The notes under the pieces: generated by a model
Seen by the model: the letters and a program-made list of their open reading frames with translations, nothing else
Told to the model about the DNA's origin: nothing
The model's database searches: none
Part shown: positions 58,282-64,000 of the stretch, piece after piece
Position numbering within the stretch: position 1 is the stretch's first letter
How the letters are laid out: the number at the start of each line of letters is the position of its first letter
Made by a program: the position numbers and the translations under genes
Assembly (NCBI GenBank): GCA_002454815.1
Contig: DKJL01000006.1
Span: 314,843 to 378,842, forward strand
From: Flavobacteriales bacterium UBA6693
GTDB lineage: Bacteria > Bacteroidota > Bacteroidia > Flavobacteriales > Weeksellaceae
Direction of reading: 5' to 3'
DNA length: 64,000 nucleotides

Positions 58282-60033
58282 TTAATTAATTAAAATTTCT
58301 TCTTTCGGATAACGATAGTTATAGAATTTCTCCCGTTTCATCACCGCGAATAAGAGCGAAAACATACTCACACGCCCAATGAACATGATGGCGATAATAA
58401 TGATCTTTCCGGCGGGCGAGAGCGTTGGCGTTATGTTTAAAGTGAGACCAACCGTAGAATAAGCAGAAAATGCTTCGAAAATAAGGCTCATTAAATCTTT
58501 TCCGGGTTCTACAATGACCAGCAGAAAAACCCCGATTCCCAGTACAATGAGCGATAACGCAATGATGGCAAAAGCTCTCCTCACCGAATTTTCACTGATT
58601 TCCCGGCGGAATATTTCCGTTCGTTTTTTTCCTTTCGTCAGACTCAGGATGTTCAGTGTAGCGATGGCAAAAGTGCTGGTTTTTATGCCGCCACCGGTAG
58701 AGGCAGGAGAAGCACCGATCCACATCAGAAAAATACAGATCATCGCGGCAGGGGCGGAGATCGCCGCAACATCCACCGTGTTGAAGCCGGCCGTTCGGTT
58801 GTTGGCAGAGATGAAAAATGCTTCTGCCCAGGCGCCTCCGGTCGAATGATTTTTTAGAATACCGTCGTATTCCAGCAGATAAATCGACAGCGTTCCGAAA
58901 AGCAAAAGGAAAAAAGTGGTAGCCAGAATGATCCGCGAATTCAGGCTGATCACCCAAGGAATGTGGTGCGATTTTTCTTTGGAGAAAATGGAAAACAGAT
59001 ATTTTCTGAGCAAATGTTTTACATATTTATAAACATTATATACGATTGGAAAACCGAGTCCACCGAATATAAAAAGAGAGGCCACGGTAAGATGCAGACC
59101 ATAATTGAACTGATAACCCACCTCATACAAATTGCCGCTGAGCGTAGAAAAGCCGGCGTTACAAAAAGCCGAAACAGAATGAAAGACCGAAAAGAAAATT
59201 CCTCTGTTGATGGAGCCGTCGAGCAGCGAAAGATCAAGGGTAGAATAAATGATGACGGCACCTACAATTTCGATCGTTGCGGTGATGATTATAATTCTTT
59301 TCAACGTATTGAAAACTTCCCCCAGTTTATCGGCACTCGTCATTTCGCCCAGGCTGATCTGGTTTTCGTAGGACGCGCCGCCGCGGAAAAAGTAGCTGAA
59401 ATAACTTGCAAAGGTCATTATTCCCAAACCGCCAATCTGGATCAATGTGATAATGATGATCTTTCCGAAAAGTGTAAAATCTTTCGCAGTATCCAGCACA
59501 ATGAGTCCGGTAACGCAGACGGCACTGGTTGCGGTAAAAAGCGCGTCGAGCGGATGAATGCCATTAACCGTTGCATTAGGCATCATCAGAAGCGCGGTGC
59601 CGATCAAAATAATAGAAAGAAAACTGAGGATGAAAAGTTGCGCGGGATTGATGAAAGTTCTTTTAAAATTAATCTTCAAACTCGAAAAATCACGAATGAA
59701 ACATAAAATAATCAAGATGTAAATGAGCCGCAGATTAAAGAACTGAAAACGTCTCGTATCAAAGAAATTATATTCAAAACGCGCCAGGTAATAAACGGCA
59801 ATTAAGAGAGTTACGATAATTTCTAAAGGCCAGATTTTTTTAGAAGTCCCGATTTTCTTATACAAATTGTAATAAATGATGGTCACCAAAGTCAATATAA
59901 AACTGAAATCGTAGAAGTAAATAAGCTGGCTTCGGTAAAGAAATTCCTTGAAGAAACCGGCCTCGATGATCATGATGATCACTGCCACCAGACTGGTGTA
60001 AAAAGAAAAAATCTTGAGTTTGTTATTCCACAT
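58282..60033 (-). CDS. trkH: TrkH/KtrB-type potassium channel protein
   Basis: A 583-residue polytopic channel with about 12 hydrophobic helices. Four repeated selectivity-loop segments occur, for example SAVCVTGLIVLDT near residue 180, SAFCNAGFS, NRTAGFNTVDVAA, and AYSTVGLTLN near residue 540, each with the conserved Gly. It imports K+ into the cytoplasm under TrkA control. The start at 60033 (MWNNKLKIF) is preferred over a 15-residue extension. An N-terminal extra membrane region of about 130 residues precedes the channel core. Confidence 0.92.
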   Translation of the reverse strand: MWNNKLKIFSFYTSLVAVIIMIIEAGFFKEFLYRSQLIYFYDFSFILTLVTIIYYNLYKKIGTSKKIWPLEIIVTLLIAVYYLARFEYNFFDTRRFQFFNLRLIYILIILCFIRDFSSLKINFKRTFINPAQLFILSFLSIILIGTALLMMPNATVNGIHPLDALFTATSAVCVTGLIVLDTAKDFTLFGKIIIITLIQIGGLGIMTFASYFSYFFRGGASYENQISLGEMTSADKLGEVFNTLKRIIIITATIEIVGAVIIYSTLDLSLLDGSINRGIFFSVFHSVSAFCNAGFSTLSGNLYEVGYQFNYGLHLTVASLFIFGGLGFPIVYNVYKYVKHLLRKYLFSIFSKEKSHHIPWVISLNSRIILATTFFLLLFGTLSIYLLEYDGILKNHSTGGAWAEAFFISANNRTAGFNTVDVAAISAPAAMICIFLMWIGASPASTGGGIKTSTFAIATLNILSLTKGKKRTEIFRREISENSVRRAFAIIALSLIVLGIGVFLLVIVEPGKDLMSLIFEAFSAYSTVGLTLNITPTLSPAGKIIIIAIMFIGRVSMFSLLFAVMKREKFYNYRYPKEEILIN

Positions 60034-60109
60034 AATGATGTAATTGCAGAACAAATATATTTTAAAAATTCCCGGCACAAATTCTCCCGGCCCGAAATTT
60101 TTATTTTAT

Positions 60110-60117
60110 TAAATTTG
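60110..60117 (+). promoter_or_regulatory. Predicted -7 element of pyrD
   Basis: TAAATTTG, matching TAnnTTTG, ends 13 bp before the pyrD ATG, implying a leader of about 7 nt. Confidence 0.4.
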
Positions 60118-60130
60118 TCAAACTTTCCGC

Positions 60131-61135
60131 ATGTACAAATCACTCATTCGTCCGATTCTGTTCCGGTTCGATCCTGAAAAAGTTCATTATTTTACATTTT
60201 CAGTTCTGAAAAACTTTCCTTTCCTCATTAAATTTTTGCCAAAACCCATTGAAGATAAAAAATTGGAGCGAGAAGTTTTTGGTTTAAAATTTAAAAATCC
60301 GGTCGGCCTGGCCGCGGGTTTTGATAAAGATGCGAAGATGTTCCGCGAACTTTCCGACCTGGGATTTGGCTTCATTGAAATCGGAACATTAACACCCAAA
60401 GCTCAGGACGGAAATCCCAAAAAAAGACTTTTTCGTTTAAAAGAAGATTCGGCCATCATCAACCGAATGGGTTTTAATAACGGTGGCGTAGATGATGCCG
60501 TAGAACGTCTGAAGAAAAATAAAAACGTTTTAATCGGTGGCAACATCGGTAAAAATAAAACGACGCCCAACGAAAATGCAGTCGAGGATTACCTTATTTG
60601 TTTCGAAAAACTGTTTCCCGTTGTCGATTATTTTGTCGTAAACGTAAGCTCGCCAAATACGCCCAACCTACGCGAACTGCAAGATAAAGAACCCTTAACA
60701 AAATTGCTGGGAACGCTGCAGGAATTAAATTCAAAAAAAGAAAAACCAAAACCGATTCTTTTAAAAATCGCCCCGGATCTATCTGAGGCGCAGCTTTTAG
60801 ATATTATCGACATTATTAACGAAACGCGGATTGCCGGCGTGATCGCTACCAACACCACACTCTCGCGTGAAAATCTGGTTTCAGAAAATAAAGCAGAAAC
60901 AGGCGGTCTTTCGGGTAAACCATTAACAAAAAGATCTACTGAAGTCATTCGTTTTCTGTCTGAAAAAAGCAATAAAGCTTTCCCGATTATCGGTGTAGGC
61001 GGCATTCATACGGCGGAAGACGCGCTGGAAAAACTGGATGCGGGCGCCAGTTTGGTGCAGTTGTATACCGGTTTTATTTATGAAGGACCAGAGTTGATTT
61101 TGGAAATTAACAAGAGAATTTTGGCTCAAACCTGA
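60131..61135 (+). CDS. pyrD: Dihydroorotate dehydrogenase (quinone), class 2
   Basis: A 334-residue membrane-associated flavoenzyme oxidising dihydroorotate to orotate with quinone in pyrimidine synthesis. An N-terminal helix region binds the membrane; FMN and substrate segments include NPVGLAAGFDKD, INRMGFNN, NVSSPNTPNLR with the catalytic Ser near residue 176, and GVGGIHTAEDALEKLDAGA. The Ser catalytic base and N-terminal extension identify class 2. Confidence 0.96.
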   Translation: MYKSLIRPILFRFDPEKVHYFTFSVLKNFPFLIKFLPKPIEDKKLEREVFGLKFKNPVGLAAGFDKDAKMFRELSDLGFGFIEIGTLTPKAQDGNPKKRLFRLKEDSAIINRMGFNNGGVDDAVERLKKNKNVLIGGNIGKNKTTPNENAVEDYLICFEKLFPVVDYFVVNVSSPNTPNLRELQDKEPLTKLLGTLQELNSKKEKPKPILLKIAPDLSEAQLLDIIDIINETRIAGVIATNTTLSRENLVSENKAETGGLSGKPLTKRSTEVIRFLSEKSNKAFPIIGVGGIHTAEDALEKLDAGASLVQLYTGFIYEGPELILEINKRILAQT

Positions 61136-61172
61136 GTGCTGTTAGAGTTCAAAACTTTAATATCGCTTTCGT

Positions 61173-62417
61173 TTACAGAAAGAAATTCGCCACCGTATAG
61201 ATCACCAGTCCCACCAGTCCGCCGACCAGCGTTCCGTTCACGCGGATGAACTGCAGGTCTTTCCCAACTTCCAGCTCCAGCTTTTCGCTGAGTTCTTTTC
61301 CTTCCCAGTCGCCGACGGTGGAACTGATGAGATCGCCGAACTGGTGCGTATTCTTTAAAATATATTTATAAGCTGTAGCGCGCACCCAATGGTCGATTTT
61401 ATGTTGCAGCTGTTCATCGGTTTTCAGATTTGCGGAAAGTTCGGCCAGGTTTTTAGCCAGATATTTCTTGAGCGTGGAATCCTGTATTTCTAATTCTTTG
61501 GTGAGCGAATTTCGGATAGAATTCCAGATGTCGTGCGCATACTGCAAGATTTTTTCTTCAGGTAGAAAGTCATTTTTAATCGTCTTAAATTCCGCTTCCC
61601 ATTTCTCGTCTGTGCGGATTTCCTGTGAAAAGGAGTAAAGCTTGGCTCCAATTTCATCACGCAGCGCATGGCTCCGGTCCAGCTCAACTTCCTCGAAATA
61701 ACTTGCCAGCCCGTTGGTGATTTTGTCCGCGATATTATCGTCTACAAATTTGGGAATCAAGAAAGAACTTTCGCCTTTCACTCTTTGGCGGATCATTTCG
61801 TGATTGTTTAGAACATAATTTTTGATTTCCCTCGAAAGGCTGGTGATGAATTTCTGATGGTCCTGTTTCTTCAAAATATACTCCAGTCCGTTACCTACAA
61901 TATGATTGATTTTCACATCTTCAGACATTTCCTGCGCTTTTTTGCTGATAAAACTTACCACGGTCTCGTCATCGAGTTTATTTAAAATATCTGAAATAAT
62001 ATTCGAAAGCTCCCGGATCAGATTTTGTTGGTTGCTTTCTTTTGAAAGCCAGTCGCCGACAAAACCGGAAATCTTCAGATTCTGAATGTAGGGCCGGATA
62101 TTTTTGGGTGCCAGAAAGTTTTCTACCACAAAGGAACCGAGATTGTCACCGATTCGTTCTTTACTGTTTTGAATGAGATTCGTGTGCGGGATTTTCAGGC
62201 CCATCGGGTAGTTAAAAAGTGCCGTCACGGCAAACCAGTCGGCCAGGGCGCCCACCATGGCAGCTTCAGAGAAAGCGCGCAGATAACCGATCCAGTGCGC
62301 GGGGTTATTCTTGGCCAGGACAGTCATAAGGACAAAGGTGATGGCCATCAGCACAAATAATCCCGTGGCAAACATTTTGTACTTTCGTAGCTGCGATCTT
62401 TTTTCGGTGTCGTTCAT
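61173..62417 (-). CDS. DUF445 family membrane protein
   Basis: A 414-residue protein with two hydrophobic helices near the N-terminus (about 14-30 and 41-63), a long helical cytoplasmic or periplasmic region and a C-terminal helix (about 396-413; GGLVGLVIYTVANFF). The motif AAMVGALADWFAVTALF with NLIQNSKERIG marks DUF445. Members are widespread and of unknown function. A TATTTTTG element on the minus strand at 62423-62430 ends only 5 bp before the ATG, suggesting a leaderless message. Confidence 0.9.
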   Translation of the reverse strand: MNDTEKRSQLRKYKMFATGLFVLMAITFVLMTVLAKNNPAHWIGYLRAFSEAAMVGALADWFAVTALFNYPMGLKIPHTNLIQNSKERIGDNLGSFVVENFLAPKNIRPYIQNLKISGFVGDWLSKESNQQNLIRELSNIISDILNKLDDETVVSFISKKAQEMSEDVKINHIVGNGLEYILKKQDHQKFITSLSREIKNYVLNNHEMIRQRVKGESSFLIPKFVDDNIADKITNGLASYFEEVELDRSHALRDEIGAKLYSFSQEIRTDEKWEAEFKTIKNDFLPEEKILQYAHDIWNSIRNSLTKELEIQDSTLKKYLAKNLAELSANLKTDEQLQHKIDHWVRATAYKYILKNTHQFGDLISSTVGDWEGKELSEKLELEVGKDLQFIRVNGTLVGGLVGLVIYTVANFFL

Positions 62418-62422
62418 TCTGT

Positions 62423-62430
62423 CAAAAATA
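62423..62430 (-). promoter_or_regulatory. Predicted -7 element of the DUF445 gene
   Basis: On the minus strand this reads TATTTTTG, matching TAnnTTTG. It ends 5 bp before the start codon, leaving practically no leader. Confidence 0.4.
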
Positions 62431-62493
62431 CTAAAATTACATTTTGCCGGTTTGCATTAAATCCAAAAGGCCAAAAAAATCGTTTATATTCAT

Positions 62494-63045
62494 ATGAAAC
62501 CAATTCTTTTTATTCTGTTCTGCTTTTCGCTGCAGATGTGTTCCCAAGTGAAACAACCTGAACCTACAACCTTTAAACAAAAATCCACCGTAATGGAAAG
62601 TACCCAATCCACCACCAATAACCCTTATTACTCCCGAACCGACCGCACAAAACTCAATGTTTCCAATGCGGAATGGAAAAAAATATTATCACCGGACGTC
62701 TACGCCGTGGCGCGTGAGGCTGACACCGAACGCCCTTTTACAGGAAAATATAACGACTACGACGAATTGGGCGAATATTACTGCGCGGTATGCGGCAACC
62801 ATTTATTCCGTTCCGATGCAAAATTTTCTTCTACCTGCGGCTGGCCGAGTTTTTTCGAAGCAGACAAACAGGGAACGGCTTACAAGCGCGATTCCACCTT
62901 CGGCATGGAACGTATCGAAGTAGTCTGCAAACGTTGTGACTCGCATCTGGGCCACGTCTTCAATGACGGACCACCGCCAACTGGCACTAGGTATTGTATG
63001 AATTCCGTTAGTTTAGACTTTGTGCCGGATTCTGAAACGAAATAA
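62494..63045 (+). CDS. msrB: Peptide-methionine (R)-S-oxide reductase MsrB, lipoprotein form
   Basis: A 183-residue MsrB that reduces methionine-R-sulfoxide in proteins. Two CxxC zinc pairs are visible (CAVC and CKRC), with RSDAKFSSTCGWPSFFEA between them and the catalytic Cys in RYCMNSVSLDF. Unusually the N-terminus is a lipoprotein signal (LFCFSLQMCS, Cys at residue 16), so the enzyme is predicted outside the cytoplasm, repairing periplasmic or surface proteins. A strong terminator follows. Confidence 0.95.
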   Translation: MKPILFILFCFSLQMCSQVKQPEPTTFKQKSTVMESTQSTTNNPYYSRTDRTKLNVSNAEWKKILSPDVYAVAREADTERPFTGKYNDYDELGEYYCAVCGNHLFRSDAKFSSTCGWPSFFEADKQGTAYKRDSTFGMERIEVVCKRCDSHLGHVFNDGPPPTGTRYCMNSVSLDFVPDSETK

Positions 63046-63090
63046 ATTTTATCTGACTTTAAATTTTATGTAAAACAAATTTAAATACAG

Positions 63091-63128
63091 AAAAGAGGCT
63101 GTCTCATCGCGAGACAGCCTCTTTTTTT
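63091..63128. terminator. Bidirectional terminator between msrB and the HRCD lipoprotein gene
   Basis: A perfect 15-bp stem (63091-63105 with 63111-63125) around a 5-nt loop is followed by a T-run on the plus strand and an A-run on the other side. Confidence 0.9.
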
Positions 63129-63140
63129 ATTGTAAGCAAC

Positions 63141-63620
63141 TTATGTCAAAGGAGCTCCAACCTGCAGATCGCATCGGTGATGCGATTCTCCGTGTGGCGG
63201 ATTAACCGCAGGTTTTGGTCCGGAAACCGTTCCGCTGCTCTGCGCAGGTGTCATCGGCGAGGTGTTGAAGTTGTTGGTTTGCGGTGCATTCTGCGTAACC
63301 ACGGGTGATGCCGCCGCCGGAGCGCTGTTAATGGGAGCGCCAACGGGAATATCACAACGGTGGTAAGGCTGTCCGTGTTCCGGATTTAGTGCCGGTTTGG
63401 CACTTACCGACGGTGCGACGGCGGATGGTTCTGCAATGACCGATGTTGCATCGGGTGCAACGACCGCAGAATCATTCGGATTTTCTAACTGCAGCGAGTC
63501 CGAACTGCCAGCCTGAATATTGTTAATCTGTTGTTGCTCAACTTGTTTCTGGTCGCAGGAATACAGAAGTGTAGCTGCAGCCAGCAAAGGAAGAAATCTC
63601 ATAAGATGTATTATTTTCAA
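63141..63620 (-). CDS. Lipoprotein with duplicated HRCD motif, function unknown
   Basis: A 159-residue lipoprotein: signal LLAAATLLYSC with Cys22, or start at residue 7 (63602) giving Cys16. A low-complexity Ser/Ala/Val/Pro-rich linker follows. Two near-identical motifs occur: residues 75-99 (KPALNPEHG, then HRCDIPVGAP) and 136-159 (KPAVNPPHG, then HRCDLQVGAP), the second at the very C-terminus. His, Cys and Asp are conserved in both copies, which suggests a metal- or cofactor-binding or covalent-attachment motif. No known domain is recognised. It is between the msrB terminator and a TonB-dependent receptor end. Confidence 0.75.
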   Translation of the reverse strand: MKIIHLMRFLPLLAAATLLYSCDQKQVEQQQINNIQAGSSDSLQLENPNDSAVVAPDATSVIAEPSAVAPSVSAKPALNPEHGQPYHRCDIPVGAPINSAPAAASPVVTQNAPQTNNFNTSPMTPAQSSGTVSGPKPAVNPPHGESHHRCDLQVGAPLT

Positions 63621-63635
63621 AAGTTACACTTAAAT

Positions 63636-64000
63636 TTAGAACTTAAAATCTACGCCAAGATAAACATTCGCCGGCATAATCGGCGCATACACCATTCCCG
63701 CATCGAAGTAGCTGCCAAAAGGATTTTGCACGTCAATAATGGGATTGCTCTGTGTATATCCTGTCAGGTTTTCACCGCCAACATAAGCGCGGATCCGATC
63801 ATTGAAGCTGTGCGAAATTTGTGCATTCAGCGTTGCATACGAATCGGAATAATCGGCTAGCTGAAATGCTGCCGGATTACTGTTCAGATTCGGTAATTTT
63901 TGTTGTCCGATCAATTGCAGCGTCGCGTCAGCGCTCCAGAATGAGCCACGATCCGTTTTATCTGTAGTGTACGCGACGTTGAAAAAACCGCGGTGCTTGG
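63636..64000 (-). CDS. TonB-dependent receptor, C-terminal fragment
   Basis: The minus-strand frame is open to the window edge, so only the last 121 residues are seen. Alternating amphipathic strands, a GGENLTGYTQSNPI segment as in TonB-receptor barrels, and the terminal VDFKF, a C-terminal aromatic beta-signal, mark the end of an outer-membrane barrel. The upstream gene part, substrate and promoter lie beyond the window. It lies 15 bp upstream of the HRCD lipoprotein gene on the same strand, so the two may be cotranscribed. Confidence 0.8.
   Translation of the reverse strand, partial: KHRGFFNVAYTTDKTDRGSFWSADATLQLIGQQKLPNLNSNPAAFQLADYSDSYATLNAQISHSFNDRIRAYVGGENLTGYTQSNPIIDVQNPFGSYFDAGMVYAPIMPANVYLGVDFKF

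Noticed and set aside
1..64000. CRISPR array, prophage or transposase
   Set aside because: No regularly spaced direct repeats, Cas, integrase, transposase or phage structural genes were recognised on either strand.

Overview
The window is a stretch of chromosome from a member of the Bacteroidota, most likely class Flavobacteriia in the Chryseobacterium/Kaistella (Weeksellaceae) neighbourhood. The evidence is the gene content: TonB-dependent receptors with a carboxypeptidase-like N-terminal domain, 2TM-domain proteins, a DUF3078 protein, a GlyQS-type glycyl-tRNA synthetase, an iron-sulfur-free endonuclease III and flavobacterial short-leader promoters with a TAnnTTTG -7 box. Shine-Dalgarno sites are not evident, and genes are closely packed on both strands. 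No phage, plasmid, insertion sequence, CRISPR array or rRNA operon is visible; this is core chromosome with small accessory patches.

Layout. 1-2.8 kb: end of a Mur ligase, rsmI, fabG, surE and a parS-like palindrome. 2.9-9 kb: a tail-specific protease, then a LytS-type kinase/2TM/LytTR operon and a cardiolipin synthase. 9-14.7 kb: mnmA, a small outer-membrane barrel, a TonB-dependent receptor with a downstream periplasmic helical-repeat protein, and sodC. 14.8-23.5 kb: clpC, two glycosyltransferases, sufE, a mannose-1-phosphate guanylyltransferase, an SprT-like protein and a TolC-family protein. 23.5-27.4 kb: a membrane-embedded MutS-like ATPase with a translationally coupled 70-residue protein, a DUF6483-like protein and a SpmA/SpmB-type fusion. 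27.6-34.5 kb: six contiguous signalling genes (REC-kinase, CHASE3/GAF hybrid kinase with three receivers, receiver, CheR, CheB, receiver) without chemoreceptors. 34.7-47.9 kb: a UvrA paralogue without the UvrB-binding domain, gdhA, dprA, a rhomboid protease, a DUF3078 protein, a ComM/YifB ATPase, two tRNA-Val genes, folC and an ExbB-ExbD-TonB operon. 48-64 kb: a DUF885 peptidase, a PAS kinase with its receiver, nth, bcp, sufS, glyS, a GNAT enzyme, trkA-trkH, pyrD, a DUF445 protein, lipoprotein msrB, a lipoprotein with a duplicated HRCD motif, and the end of a second TonB-dependent receptor.

The strongest new signal is regulatory. Three promoters share one architecture: two LytTR-type 9-bp half-sites separated by exactly 12 bp, then exactly 33 bp, then a Bacteroidota -7 element. 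They lie upstream of the LytS/2TM/LytTR operon itself (5097-5167), the TonB-dependent receptor (14125-14195, minus) and the helical-repeat gene after it (11834-11904, minus). This predicts that the sensor-regulator operon autoregulates and controls an outer-membrane uptake module about 5 kb away, possibly also divergent sodC.

Other notable items are a four-copy intergenic repeat family whose central hairpin keeps its pairing while changing sequence, the membrane MutS-like operon, the HRCD-motif lipoprotein, and the UvrA and Nth variants that lack a canonical domain or cofactor. Every intergenic gap is shorter than 300 bases.
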